The position numbers and the translations under genes are program-made. Source: Mucilaginibacter agri (GTDB taxonomy: Bacteria > Bacteroidota > Bacteroidia > Sphingobacteriales > Sphingobacteriaceae). Taken from it: 64,000 bases of DNA. Below, in pieces: positions 17,192-26,360 of this stretch. Under the pieces are notes generated by a model. The model searched no databases and was not told where the DNA came from. It worked only from the letters and a program-made list of their open reading frames with translations. The stretch is taken from contig NZ_WWEO01000045.1 of NCBI RefSeq assembly GCF_009928685.1, positions 248,001-312,000 of the forward strand, written 5' to 3'. Within the stretch, counting starts at the first letter, position 1. Each line of letters begins with the position of its first letter.

Positions 17192-18586
17192 TTACAGCTC
17201 GTAACTCAATCCTTTTTCTGGAATTATAACCGGATATTCCTCAGTTTCCAAAGCTACAGCCAATGCTTCCATACTTTGCGGATCACCGTGTACCAGGAAT
17301 ACTTGCTTTAGCTTGGTTTTATCCTGCTCCTTAACAACGTTCATCAGATCGTTATGGTCGCCGTGGGCACTGAACAGGTCAGTTTGTTTAATGGTCGCAT
17401 ATACCGCGAGATCACGGTCTTTAATATGCACTATCGAATCGCCGCGCAATAAGCGATGACCTAAAGTTCCCTTAGCACAATAGCCAATAAACAGGATGGT
17501 GCAGTAATAATTTTGGATGTTATAAAAAAGGTGGTCTTGTATGCGGCCACCCTCCAGCATCCCAGCTGAGGAGATGATGATACAAGGCTCAAAATAATTA
17601 GAGATCTGCCTGCTGTCCTTAAGATTTTCTATATAGGTAAGGTTATCGAATTCAAATTCGTCGCCCTTTTTATTATAAAAATCATGTGCTTCCTCATTCA
17701 GAAGGCTATGAAATTTGCGGAACGTTTGTGTCGATCTCGCTGCCAGTGGGCTATCAACAAATACTTTAACTGGTGGCAGTAACCCACTGCTAAAGATCTT
17801 GTTAAGTGAATAAACCAGTGACTGTGTACGACCAATACTAAAGGCTGGGATTATCAAACGGCCAGGCTCTTTAATGCAAGCTTTTTCTACCGTTTCTATC
17901 AATACCTGTTCTACTGTTTTATCTGTACTATGGAAACGGCCGCCATAGGTCGACTCTGTGACGAGATAATCAACCGGAGGGATAGTTTGTGGGTCGTTAA
18001 GCACAGGATAGTTCTTGCGTCCTATATCGCCCGTAAAGGCGATAGATTTTTCTGTGCCCTGATCATTGATCTTCAATACTGCTGCGCCAGCACCCAGTAA
18101 GTGTCCAACGGGGATAAATGTAAGTTCGATATCGCCGGTTAACCGGAACGGTCTGTTAAAGCCGATAGTAACAATACGATCCATGGTATCCATTACATGC
18201 TTATGCAGATATAATGGCTGGCTAATTTGATGGTGTTTACCTCCACGGCCACGTTTGCGCGAGCCTTGCGCCTTGTTTAAAAAGATGCTTACCGAATCCA
18301 TCAGCAACATTTCTGTAAGGTCGGCTGTGGGAGGGGTGCATAAGATCTGGCCTTCAAAACCCAAGCGTACTAATGTGGGCAAATTGCCCGAGTGGTCGAT
18401 ATGGGCGTGGGTTAGTATCACCACATCTATATCTTTGGGTTTAAAGGGGAAATTCTCGTTCGATTGCACACTGCGGTCTTTCTCGTAATCAAGTCCGCAG
18501 TCAATCAATATTTTATATCCGGCAACGTCGAGCAAATGCATGCTTCCCGTTACCTGACGGGCTGCCCCGTGTATGGTTAACTTCAT
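17192..18586 (-). CDS. beta-CASP metallo-beta-lactamase RNA hydrolase
   Basis: A 464-residue protein of the metallo-beta-lactamase fold with a beta-CASP insert, like CPSF73/Ysh1-type ribonucleases. Metal motif THAHIDHSG gives His60, His62, Asp64 and His65. Later motifs are FTGDIGR, ESTYGGR, IPAFSIGRTQ, SSAGMLEGGR and SAHGDHNDL, and a final LVHGD His. There is no C-terminal multimerisation domain of the RNase J type. It probably cuts RNA in the cytoplasm. A repeat rich in TTCATAG separates it from the upstream ABC exporter. Confidence 0.9.
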   Translation of the reverse strand: MKLTIHGAARQVTGSMHLLDVAGYKILIDCGLDYEKDRSVQSNENFPFKPKDIDVVILTHAHIDHSGNLPTLVRLGFEGQILCTPPTADLTEMLLMDSVSIFLNKAQGSRKRGRGGKHHQISQPLYLHKHVMDTMDRIVTIGFNRPFRLTGDIELTFIPVGHLLGAGAAVLKINDQGTEKSIAFTGDIGRKNYPVLNDPQTIPPVDYLVTESTYGGRFHSTDKTVEQVLIETVEKACIKEPGRLIIPAFSIGRTQSLVYSLNKIFSSGLLPPVKVFVDSPLAARSTQTFRKFHSLLNEEAHDFYNKKGDEFEFDNLTYIENLKDSRQISNYFEPCIIISSAGMLEGGRIQDHLFYNIQNYYCTILFIGYCAKGTLGHRLLRGDSIVHIKDRDLAVYATIKQTDLFSAHGDHNDLMNVVKEQDKTKLKQVFLVHGDPQSMEALAVALETEEYPVIIPEKGLSYEL

Positions 18587-18617
18587 TTGTTAGGGTAGGC
18601 TTTTTTTGTTCATAGTA

Positions 18618-18699
18618 GATGGTTCATAGATCATAGCCGTTAAAAATCCAAGCCTCAATATAGTTCATTTACTATGAACAATGAACTATTAGCCATGAA
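18618..18699. repeat. TTCATAG-type imperfect palindromes
   Basis: Between two minus-strand genes, short units such as GTTCATAG, ATGGTTCATAG, CTATGAAC and ATGAACTAT alternate in both orientations. ATAGTTCAT pairs with ATGAACTAT, and TTGTTCATAG with CTATGAACAA. This is a repeat-derived spacer with hairpin potential, not a gene. Confidence 0.6.
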
Positions 18700-18703
18700 C
18701 AAG

Positions 18704-20533
18704 CTACGCTTCCAGTTGCAATTGGCTCAGATAGCGGTACAATCCTGCTTCATTATGCATTAACTCGGCGTGGCTGCCGGTTTCGGTAATGGTACCTCTG
18801 TCTAACACAATAATTTTATCAGCTTCGCGAATAGTTGACAGACGGTGTGCAATAATGATAGAAGTACGGTCTTTCATCAGCACCTCTAATGCTTCTTGTA
18901 CCAAACGTTCAGATTCTGAGTCTAATGACGAGGTTGCTTCGTCTAATATTAAAATAGACGGATTTCTGAGTAAGGCCCTGGCAATGGCAATGCGCTGGCG
19001 CTGGCCACCTGAAAGTTTGACACCACGTTCGCCAACCATCGTATCATATCCTTCGGGGAAGTTACTGATGAAACTATGGGCATTGGCTTTTTTAGCCGCC
19101 TCCATAACCTCATCCCGGCTCGAACCTAGTTTTCCATAGGCTATATTCTCCAGTATACTGCCGCCAAATAATAATACATCCTGTGGTACAATGGCCACCT
19201 GGTTACGGATATCGGTTAATGCAAACTGATCAGCTGTTTTACCATCAAAAGTGATATTACCCTCTTGCGGATGATAAAATTGTAAAATCAACGACGCCAT
19301 GGTAGACTTACCCGAACCACTCGGGCCTACAATGGCAATCTTTTGTCCGGCTTCAGCATCAAAAGAAACACCTTTTAACACTTCAATTTCGGGACGTGAG
19401 GGGTAGTGGAAGTTAACTTTGTTAAAGCTGATGTTACCATCAATTTTTTGTTTTATTTTGTTTTCTTCCGCATCGATAGATACTTCTTCACCTTGTTCAG
19501 CCAGTATTTCCAATACGCGCTCGCTTGATCCTACGGCCTTTTGGATATTAGCATATAGATCGGGTAAACTACCCATTGCTGCACTTATGAAGGCTGCATA
19601 GACGATAAAGGTGGTTAATTTACCGAAGGTAAATCCGTTATCATGGATTGATACCAGGTACGAACCATACCAGATCTCACCGAAAATAGTTCCGAACAAA
19701 CAGAATACGATAAACGCACCGAACAGCCCGCGGTATTTGGAACCTTTAATAGCAAGATTAACCACATCGCGCAGGTTACGATCATAACGACCTGCCTCAA
19801 AAGCTTCATTTACAAAGGCTTTAACATTGGCTATGCCTTGTAAAGTTTCTTCGACAATGGTGTTAGAATCTGCTAATTTATCTTGTGCCTGGCGCGATAG
19901 TTTGCGGATAAATTTACCGAAGAAAATTGCGGTTGCGATTAAAAAGGGCAATACGATTAATAGCGCGAAGGTTAATTTTATGGAAACGACCATTAATAAA
20001 ATGATACCGCCTACAAGTATAATTATTTGCCTGATAGCCTCAGCAATAGTGGTTGTTAAGGTATCCTGTATTTGTGATAAATCGGCTGATATGCGGCTGT
20101 TTAATTCACCAACCCTGCGGTTAGAGAAGAAGTTCATTGGCAGCGTGATCAGTTTGAAATAAGTATCCCTGCGGATATCGGCCAGTGATTTTTCGGCAAC
20201 TTGCACAAACCACGTAATACGGAAATAGGATACAAAAGCCTGAACAAACAACACAGCAATGGCTACCTCACCAATGGTTGTAAGGTTAGCGGGCATAAAT
20301 GCGTAGCGTTGTTTACCTTGTGCGGCATCAATCAACGCTCCAAAAAAGCCAGGAAAAGCGAGGCCTGTTAAACTTGATAATACCAGGAAAATAAGGCCGC
20401 CTATAAATTTAGCGCGATATGGTTTGATGTAGCTTAAAAGCTTGCCAATATTTTGCAGGCTCTGTTTATTTAATTTTGCTTTTGGTAATTCCTTCTCCGC
20501 AGCGTTCCCACTGTTCAATCTTTGTCGCGCCAT
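18704..20533 (-). CDS. ABC exporter, fused membrane and ATPase domains (MsbA-like)
   Basis: A 609-residue half-transporter. The N-terminal membrane domain has six helices (about residues 35-330) and the C-terminal ATPase has Walker A GPSGSGKST, signature LSGGQRQR, Walker B ILILDEATSSLDSES and H-loop IIIAHRLSTI. It works as a homodimer or heterodimer in the inner membrane. Members export lipids, peptides or drugs; the N-terminal basic stretch and lack of a peptidase domain give no substrate clue. A lipid flippase role is possible. Confidence 0.92.
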   Translation of the reverse strand: MARQRLNSGNAAEKELPKAKLNKQSLQNIGKLLSYIKPYRAKFIGGLIFLVLSSLTGLAFPGFFGALIDAAQGKQRYAFMPANLTTIGEVAIAVLFVQAFVSYFRITWFVQVAEKSLADIRRDTYFKLITLPMNFFSNRRVGELNSRISADLSQIQDTLTTTIAEAIRQIIILVGGIILLMVVSIKLTFALLIVLPFLIATAIFFGKFIRKLSRQAQDKLADSNTIVEETLQGIANVKAFVNEAFEAGRYDRNLRDVVNLAIKGSKYRGLFGAFIVFCLFGTIFGEIWYGSYLVSIHDNGFTFGKLTTFIVYAAFISAAMGSLPDLYANIQKAVGSSERVLEILAEQGEEVSIDAEENKIKQKIDGNISFNKVNFHYPSRPEIEVLKGVSFDAEAGQKIAIVGPSGSGKSTMASLILQFYHPQEGNITFDGKTADQFALTDIRNQVAIVPQDVLLFGGSILENIAYGKLGSSRDEVMEAAKKANAHSFISNFPEGYDTMVGERGVKLSGGQRQRIAIARALLRNPSILILDEATSSLDSESERLVQEALEVLMKDRTSIIIAHRLSTIREADKIIVLDRGTITETGSHAELMHNEAGLYRYLSQLQLEA

Positions 20534-20554
20534 GTTTATTTCAAAGCAGCTAAA

Positions 20555-21097
20555 TTACATTTTAATCGCTCGCTTTTTACTTAAAACAAATAAAATTGAC
20601 GTTATGATGAATAGGAAGATCACTGCAATCAGCCAAAACTCCATCGTCGACTGGCCTTTTTCGGCGTTTTTAATACCAGCTTGTAGCTTATCGTTTTGGT
20701 CTCTAAGCTTGTTAATGGTATTCATATAAGCAAGCACATTACTCTCAGTTTCATGCACTTTAGTCTGGATGGTTTGTTGTTGGAAAACGCGCGAATCGAG
20801 TTGGTTATTCTTAAATGTCAACAATACTTTGGTTTGCTTTAAAATGTCGTTGTCGGTTTTTACAATATCCATCAAAATATCGTTAGAGCGGCGGATATCC
20901 TTTTTAGTTTGCATGCCGAAAATGCCCGTATGTTTGCTCAAACTGGCATCGTACTGATCGAATTTGGCCGAACGGGCAGCCAGCATGGCATTGATTTTTT
21001 GACGTTGGTTTTGATAAGCAAGCGAATCGGTATTGGGCTGGGCATAAATGCTGCCGCAAGCCAGGCAAGTAATTATCAGCAAAAAGTATTTCTTCAT
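20555..21097 (-). CDS. secreted coiled-coil protein with C-terminal membrane segment, unknown function
   Basis: I do not recognise the family. The 180-residue protein starts with a signal peptide (ACGSIYAQ cleavage region near residue 19). Then comes a helical Gln/Lys/Asn-rich region with coiled-coil character (about 25-140), and a C-terminal membrane helix (about 148-170) followed by a basic tail. The topology implies a periplasmic coiled coil anchored in the inner membrane. It lies 21 nt upstream of the ABC exporter gene and 15 nt after the SAM-hydrolase gene, so the three probably share a transcript. Confidence 0.7.
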   Translation of the reverse strand: MKKYFLLIITCLACGSIYAQPNTDSLAYQNQRQKINAMLAARSAKFDQYDASLSKHTGIFGMQTKKDIRRSNDILMDIVKTDNDILKQTKVLLTFKNNQLDSRVFQQQTIQTKVHETESNVLAYMNTINKLRDQNDKLQAGIKNAEKGQSTMEFWLIAVIFLFIITSILFVLSKKRAIKM

Positions 21098-21112
21098 AAG
21101 TATTGGGTCAGA

Positions 21113-21889
21113 TCAATGAAAATCTATGATCACGCTGTCACCGAGATTCAACCCTAATAACCCACTTGCATTGCCTTTGTTTATGGCAATTTCTAAATGG
21201 TCGCTTATGCCGAATAAACAAAGCTTTTCACCTTCGGGCACTTCGTTATAGTGCCAGCTAAGCTGGGTAATAGTCTCGTTGCGTTTAAAGTAAAGAACGA
21301 AGCGACGGCCGTGTTGTACTTTGTTGAAGAAATCTTTAGTGATATTGGTGATCACATTCTGGAATGAATCGATGTAGATCACTACACCTTTAATGAGGTT
21401 GCGCTCAACCGCAGGTTGCAGGTTCATCTTCTTCTCGATACTGGTAACGGAGATGCCTATTTCGGTAAGTTTACCGCCTTGCGCCAGGTGGCAGGCTGCC
21501 TTTACAAATATGTCGGCGAGTGGGAAGTGCAAAAATTTTAAATCCTGCATAATGTTAAGCTCTACAATTTCGTCGGGCTCGGCATTAAACATCAAAGAAA
21601 AAATTCCATTATCAGCACCAACGAAATAATGTTCTTTGTATCTTACTGCCAGGTACCGGGTATGTGCATTGTAAACCGTGTCTATACCTATAAGGTGTAC
21701 CGTATTTGCAGGAAAATAATGATAACTGTTTTTAAGAACAAACGCTGCCTGCTGCACGTTAAAAGCAGCTACGCTGTGCGTAATGTCAATAATACTAACA
21801 TTTGGCAACAAGCTAAGTATGCTGCCTTTGAGGGCAGCCTGGTAGATATCTTTATCACCCAGATCAGTTGTTAATGTTATTATCGGCAT
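21113..21889 (-). CDS. S-adenosyl-L-methionine hydroxide adenosyltransferase (DUF62)
   Basis: A 258-residue protein of the duf62 family, which splits SAM with hydroxide into adenosine and methionine; relatives are fluorinases and chlorinases. The N-terminal ITLTTDLGDKD motif (Asp9) and the VGADNGIFSL motif are both present. Halogenases carry an insertion that I do not see here, so hydroxide chemistry is expected. Its physiological role is unclear. Note that SAM metabolism is also the theme of the metYX leader at 39.6 kb, but they are far apart. Confidence 0.9.
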   Translation of the reverse strand: MPIITLTTDLGDKDIYQAALKGSILSLLPNVSIIDITHSVAAFNVQQAAFVLKNSYHYFPANTVHLIGIDTVYNAHTRYLAVRYKEHYFVGADNGIFSLMFNAEPDEIVELNIMQDLKFLHFPLADIFVKAACHLAQGGKLTEIGISVTSIEKKMNLQPAVERNLIKGVVIYIDSFQNVITNITKDFFNKVQHGRRFVLYFKRNETITQLSWHYNEVPEGEKLCLFGISDHLEIAINKGNASGLLGLNLGDSVIIDFH

Positions 21890-21994
21890 TACTTTTTTAA
21901 ATATTTATTGTTAATCTTGTACAAGGAGATTACAAGCTGCAAATATTCAAAATTTTTAAGCATAAAAAATCTGTAACTATAAAATCAGTTAATA

Positions 21995-22951
21995 TTGAAC
22001 GAACTTAAATTATCTCTAGAGAATATAAACCCGGCGGTATTGTGGGGACCTAATAATGATCACTTCGAAATTATTAAAAAACAATACCCTAAGCTTAAGA
22101 TCGTTGCACGCGGTAGTGAGGTAAAAATATTGGGCGACGATAACGAACTAAACGTGTTCGGCGAGAAGTTTCAACACTTGCTCAATCACGTCGAAAAATT
22201 CGACAATCTCAATATTACTGATATCGAACGCATTCTTGGATCGAAGGTGCAGATTCAGCAGGCAGAACCAGCTAATGATAAATCGACCACAGGCGAAGTA
22301 ATTGTATTTGGCCCCAACGGCATAATGGTTAAGGCGCGTACAGCCAACCAACGCCGCATGGTCGATAGCATTGTTAAAAGCGACATCCTGTTTGCTATTG
22401 GCCCCGCAGGTACTGGTAAAACTTATACGGCGGTAGCTTTGGCTTGCAGGGCGCTGAAAAACAAGGAGATCAAAAGAATTATCCTAACCCGACCGGCCGT
22501 TGAAGCAGGGGAGAACCTGGGCTTTTTACCGGGCGATTTAAAGGAAAAGATCGATCCGTATCTGCGCCCATTATATGACGCGCTGGATGATATGATCCCT
22601 GCTGAGAAATTAAAAACTTACCTGGAAAACCGTACCATAGAAATTGCCCCCTTGGCATTTATGCGCGGCCGTACACTGGATAACTGCTTTGTGATATTGG
22701 ATGAAGCACAAAATGCCACCGATATGCAGCTTAAAATGTTTTTAACCCGTATGGGCCCAACCGCCAAGTTTATTGTAACCGGCGACGTAACCCAAATCGA
22801 TTTACCAAAAAAACAACAGTCGGGCCTACACACTGCTTTGCGTATCCTTACGGATATAAAGGGCATTGATATTATATACCTGACGGGCGAGGACGTAGTG
22901 CGCCACAAACTGGTTAAGCGTATTTTGGAAGCCTACGGGGATATACAATAA
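21995..22951 (+). CDS. PhoH-family ATPase
   Basis: A 318-residue PhoH protein (YbeZ type) with Walker A GPAGTGKT near residue 137, the EAGENLGFLPGDL stretch and Walker B FVILDEAQNA. YbeZ-type proteins work with the endoribonuclease YbeY in rRNA processing in other bacteria; no ybeY is seen here. The start is TTG at 21995: no in-frame ATG exists before the P-loop domain and the family N-terminus begins there. It diverges from the SAM-hydrolase gene. Confidence 0.93.
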   Translation: MNELKLSLENINPAVLWGPNNDHFEIIKKQYPKLKIVARGSEVKILGDDNELNVFGEKFQHLLNHVEKFDNLNITDIERILGSKVQIQQAEPANDKSTTGEVIVFGPNGIMVKARTANQRRMVDSIVKSDILFAIGPAGTGKTYTAVALACRALKNKEIKRIILTRPAVEAGENLGFLPGDLKEKIDPYLRPLYDALDDMIPAEKLKTYLENRTIEIAPLAFMRGRTLDNCFVILDEAQNATDMQLKMFLTRMGPTAKFIVTGDVTQIDLPKKQQSGLHTALRILTDIKGIDIIYLTGEDVVRHKLVKRILEAYGDIQ

Positions 22952-22958
22952 AATTTCA

Positions 22959-23031
22959 GAATCAAGAATCAAGAGTCAGGAATCAAGACTATATTTGCGG
23001 CTCTTGATTCCTGACTCTTGACCCTTGATTC
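22959..23031. repeat. 30-bp inverted repeat before purC with promoter motif in its loop
   Basis: Left arm 22959-22988 and right arm 23002-23031 match as inverted copies at 28 of 30 positions, built from GAATCAAGA/TCTTGATTC units. The 13-nt loop contains TATATTTG (22990-22997), an exact TAnnTTTG motif. The right arm ends 6 nt before the purC ATG. The hairpin could act as the phoH terminator, the purC promoter region, or both. Confidence 0.75.
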
Positions 23032-23037
23032 TATACT

Positions 23038-23982
23038 ATGAATGCTATAAAAGAAACACACTTCAACTTTCCTAACCAAACATCTTTTTATAAAGGAAAA
23101 GTACGTGATGTGTACACCATCAATAACGAATACCTGGTAATGGTTGTTAGCGACCGCATCTCTGCTTTTGATGTGGTTTTACCGGAGCCGATTCCGTACA
23201 AGGGGCAGGTGCTCAATCAAATCGCTGCCAAATTCTTAAAATCGACAGAAGATATCGTACCTAACTGGGTGGTATCTGTACCAGATCCAAGCGTTACTAT
23301 TGGCCGCATTTGCGAACCCTTTAAGGTAGAAATGGTAATTCGCGGTTATCTTGCAGGGCATGCCTGGAGAGAGTACAGCGTCGGTAAACGCGAAGTTTGC
23401 GGTGTGAACCTACCCGAAGGTTTGAAAGAAAACGACAAACTTCCGGAGCCTATTATTACCCCAACCACCAAGGCCTCAGTAGGGCACGATGAAGATATTT
23501 CGAGAGAAGATATAGTAGGCAGGGGCATTGTAAGCAGTGAAGACTACGAACAATTGGAAAGATACACCCGTGCTGTTTATCAGCGTGGTACTGAGATTGC
23601 CGCCCAACAGGGTTTAATACTAGTTGATACCAAGTACGAATTTGGTAAATATGATGGTAAAATTTACCTGATTGATGAGATCCATACGCCAGATTCTTCA
23701 CGTTATTTCTATAGCGAAGGGTATGAAGAACGCCAGGAGAAAGGCGAGCCACAGAAACAGCTTTCGAAAGAGTTTGTAAGAAAGTGGTTAATAGAAAACG
23801 GCTTCCAGGGTAAAGACGGGCAAACAGTTCCGGAAATGACGCCTGAAATTATTACTTCGATCTCCGAGCGCTATATAGAGCTTTACAATAAAATTACCGG
23901 CGAAACATTTGTTAAACCAGAAGGTGGCGAAGTTACAGCGCGAGTTGAGAAAAATGTTAATGCAGCGCTTGCCGCACTGTGA
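23038..23982 (+). CDS. purC: phosphoribosylaminoimidazole-succinocarboxamide synthase (SAICAR synthetase)
   Basis: Step of purine biosynthesis that joins CAIR and aspartate with ATP. The 314-residue protein carries YKGKVRDVYTI (ATP-binding loop), SDRISAFDVVLPEPIPYKG, the signature segment EMVIRGYLAGHAWREY, and LVDTKYEFGK with IDEIHTPDSSRY near the C-terminal half. This is the longer, roughly 300-residue form found in many Bacteroidota. No other pur gene is adjacent. Confidence 0.97.
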   Translation: MNAIKETHFNFPNQTSFYKGKVRDVYTINNEYLVMVVSDRISAFDVVLPEPIPYKGQVLNQIAAKFLKSTEDIVPNWVVSVPDPSVTIGRICEPFKVEMVIRGYLAGHAWREYSVGKREVCGVNLPEGLKENDKLPEPIITPTTKASVGHDEDISREDIVGRGIVSSEDYEQLERYTRAVYQRGTEIAAQQGLILVDTKYEFGKYDGKIYLIDEIHTPDSSRYFYSEGYEERQEKGEPQKQLSKEFVRKWLIENGFQGKDGQTVPEMTPEIITSISERYIELYNKITGETFVKPEGGEVTARVEKNVNAALAAL

Positions 23983-24005
23983 TTTCATTTGTAATCAAAT
24001 TAATG

Positions 24006-24013
24006 TATCTTAG
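24006..24013 (+). promoter_or_regulatory. variant -7 element before the STAS gene
   Basis: TATCTTAG is one base from TAnnTTTG and lies 24 nt before the ATG. The same octamer precedes the DUF885 gene at 53759. Confidence 0.35.
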
Positions 24014-24037
24014 CTTATAATTTATAAACAGACAATA

Positions 24038-24415
24038 ATGAAGTTTACGATTGATAAACACGAGAAATATGTAGTTCTGAAGCTGAACGAATCGAAATTG
24101 AATTCGTTATTCACCCCGCAGCTAAAATCAGAGCTAATACTTGTGAATGCAGAGGGGCAGCGAAATATAATCCTTGACTTATGCCACGTTAAGTTTGCAG
24201 ATTCATCGGGCTTAAGTAGTTTACTGGTAGGTCATCGTCTATGCAAAAATGCTGAGGGTGTATTTATTCTTTCGGGTTTAAGTGAGGCAGTAGCGCGTTT
24301 GATCACGATCTCTCAGTTAGACACTGTTTTAACCATTGTGCCAACTACTGAAGAAGCTGTTGACCTGGTATTTATGGAAGAAATAGAAAAAGAACTAAAA
24401 AAAGAAGCAAAATAA
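24038..24415 (+). CDS. STAS-domain protein, anti-sigma factor antagonist-like
   Basis: A 125-residue single STAS domain with the characteristic FADSSGLSSLLVGHRL segment; the second serine is the usual phosphorylation site in SpoIIAA-like proteins. A Lys/Glu-rich tail follows the domain. Partners (an anti-sigma kinase or phosphatase) are not seen in this window. It lies 22 nt before rnz, the two likely forming an operon. A stress-response role is only an inference. Confidence 0.88.
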   Translation: MKFTIDKHEKYVVLKLNESKLNSLFTPQLKSELILVNAEGQRNIILDLCHVKFADSSGLSSLLVGHRLCKNAEGVFILSGLSEAVARLITISQLDTVLTIVPTTEEAVDLVFMEEIEKELKKEAK

Positions 24416-24437
24416 GCCATTTGTATGTTTAGCCTTC

Positions 24438-25355
24438 ATGAAGTTTGAAGTAACCATACTTGGCAGCAGTTCTGCTACCCCAATATACAACAGAAACCCT
24501 ACTGCACAGGCGCTCAATATAAACGAACGCCTATATTTAATTGATTGCGGCGAAGGCACCCAGCAGCAAATGCTAAAGTTTGATGTAAAGGCCAGCCGCA
24601 TTGATCATATCTTCATCAGCCATCTTCACGGTGATCATTATCTAGGACTTGTTGGTTTACTATCTTCCTTGCATCTTAACGGGCGCTCAAAGCCGTTAAA
24701 ACTATTTGGGCCAGCCCCGCTTAAAGAGATCATCGATCTGCAATTTAAATACTCTGACACTACGCTCAACTACGAAATAGAATTTTATCCGACGGACCCT
24801 ACCCAACCCGCCGTTATACTGGATACCAACGAAATTACCGTAGAAACAATACCGCTCGATCACCGCATTGCCTGTACTGGCTTTTTCTTTAAACAAAAGA
24901 AAACACTGCGCAAACTAATTAAAGAGAAAGTTGAAGCACTTGCTATCCCGGTAAATTACTTCTCGTTGTTAAAGCGCGGGCAAAATTATGTGGCTCCGGA
25001 TGGAACGGTTTACCAAAATGATGAACTGACCATCGATTCCAGCGTTCCTAAATCATATGCTTATTGTTCGGATACACTGTACAATCAAAACTATTTCGCG
25101 CAAATAGCCAATGCAGATTTACTTTATCACGAATCGACATTCCTGCATAATATGCTCGATCGTGCTTTGCAAACGCACCATACCACAGCCTGGCAGGCAG
25201 CAGATGTAGCCTTGCAAACTGGCGCACATCAGTTACTGATCGGCCATTTTTCGGCGCGCTATAAAACCTTGAATGAACTTTTGGATGAAGCCAGAAGTGT
25301 TTTCCCCAACACCGAGCTGGCTATAGAAGGCAAAACATTTACAGTAGGAGCTTAG
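24438..25355 (+). CDS. rnz: ribonuclease Z
   Basis: RNase Z cuts the 3' trailer from tRNA precursors. This fits this genome because the tRNA-Ser gene here lacks an encoded CCA. The 305-residue protein shows the metallo-beta-lactamase motif SHLHGDHYLG (His62, His64, Asp66, His67), later YCSDT and LLIGHFSARY with the final histidine. The exosite insert typical of the short form is recognisable around residues 150-180. The 3' end overlaps a terminator stem. Confidence 0.95.
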   Translation: MKFEVTILGSSSATPIYNRNPTAQALNINERLYLIDCGEGTQQQMLKFDVKASRIDHIFISHLHGDHYLGLVGLLSSLHLNGRSKPLKLFGPAPLKEIIDLQFKYSDTTLNYEIEFYPTDPTQPAVILDTNEITVETIPLDHRIACTGFFFKQKKTLRKLIKEKVEALAIPVNYFSLLKRGQNYVAPDGTVYQNDELTIDSSVPKSYAYCSDTLYNQNYFAQIANADLLYHESTFLHNMLDRALQTHHTTAWQAADVALQTGAHQLLIGHFSARYKTLNELLDEARSVFPNTELAIEGKTFTVGA

Positions 25356-25376
25356 CCCTGCTGTAAATGTTTTGAT
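25332..25376. terminator. terminator overlapping the rnz stop codon
   Basis: A perfect 13-bp stem (25332-25344 with 25361-25373), AAAACATTTACAG pairing with CTGTAAATGTTTT. The stop codon of rnz lies in the 16-nt loop, so the left arm is coding sequence. It can serve both rnz and the convergent mlaD gene. Confidence 0.85.
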
Positions 25377-25385
25377 TTTAAGATC

Positions 25386-26330
25386 TTATTTATCTTTTTT
25401 TCCGAATACTGAGAAGCTTACGTAACGGCTTGGGTGGGCTTTGATATCTATAAACAGGTTGTTTAAGTTACCCGATGCTGCATTAAGATTTTTATACATC
25501 TGATCGTCGTTGATCAGTAGAGATAAAGAACCAGTGCCGCTATTGATTTTGTTAACTGTGGCTTGCAGGTCGGCCATTGTTTTATTGGCGTTGTCTAAAG
25601 TCTGTTTAATATTAGAGCTGGCCAGATCGTTACTAAATGTTTCGAAGTTGGATGATACATTTTGAAAATGCTCTGTAGTAGTTTTTAAGTTGGCTGACAC
25701 TACCTCCGCATTTGCCAATACATTATTAATGTGCCCTGTTTGTGAGCCAACAAGATTATCTATTTTCTTAGTAGTGCCTTCTAATGTTTGTAATGAGTTG
25801 GCAATGCTCAAAAAGCTGCGGTCTACGTTTTTCTGAAAATCAGGATTAAGGATCTTGTTAACGGAGCTTAAAGTCGAATCCATTTTAGAGATCAGCAGCT
25901 CGGCTTTCTTTTGTACGGGTTGGAGGCTTTCTGCAAGGCTGCCTGCTACATTAGCACGGAGCGTATCTTTATCTTCCGCATATTCCTTACTGGTACCTAG
26001 CTGAAATACGATGGCTTTACTGCCTAAAAGGTCGGTACTTTCCAACTCCGCCAAGGTGTTAACGGGTACGTTATATTGGTGCTCTATCTTAAATTCAACA
26101 ATAGTACGGCCATCTGGCAGTAACTCCATTTTTGAAACCTTACCGATAGGGAAACCATTTACTAAAACAGGTTTTGAAACTGTAAGCCCTTCTACACTTC
26201 GATAGATGGCATAAAAACGATTGGAGCTCGAGAATACCTCCGATCCCCTCAAATAACTGAAGCCTAATAATAATATGGTGATGGCAAGTACGGTAAGTAT
26301 GCCTACTTTGGTTTCGTTCGCTATTTTCAA
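25386..26330 (-). CDS. MlaD/MCE-domain lipid transport protein
   Basis: A 314-residue protein with an N-terminal membrane anchor (about 9-27) and one MCE domain (about 38-115, containing VNGFPIGKVSKMELLPDG). A long helical region follows to about residue 290. MlaD-type proteins are periplasmic substrate-binding parts of ABC systems moving phospholipids between the membranes. The ATPase and permease (MlaF, MlaE) are not in this window. It follows the amidase gene by 30 nt in the same direction. Confidence 0.9.
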   Translation of the reverse strand: MKIANETKVGILTVLAITILLLGFSYLRGSEVFSSSNRFYAIYRSVEGLTVSKPVLVNGFPIGKVSKMELLPDGRTIVEFKIEHQYNVPVNTLAELESTDLLGSKAIVFQLGTSKEYAEDKDTLRANVAGSLAESLQPVQKKAELLISKMDSTLSSVNKILNPDFQKNVDRSFLSIANSLQTLEGTTKKIDNLVGSQTGHINNVLANAEVVSANLKTTTEHFQNVSSNFETFSNDLASSNIKQTLDNANKTMADLQATVNKINSGTGSLSLLINDDQMYKNLNAASGNLNNLFIDIKAHPSRYVSFSVFGKKDK

Positions 26331-26360
26331 AATGTAGATGTTTAGTTTTTCGGCTTAAAG

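Noticed and set aside
21113..21889. Halogenase function for the DUF62 protein
   Set aside because: The loop insertion that marks fluorinases and chlorinases was not seen, so the hydroxide enzyme is the simpler call.
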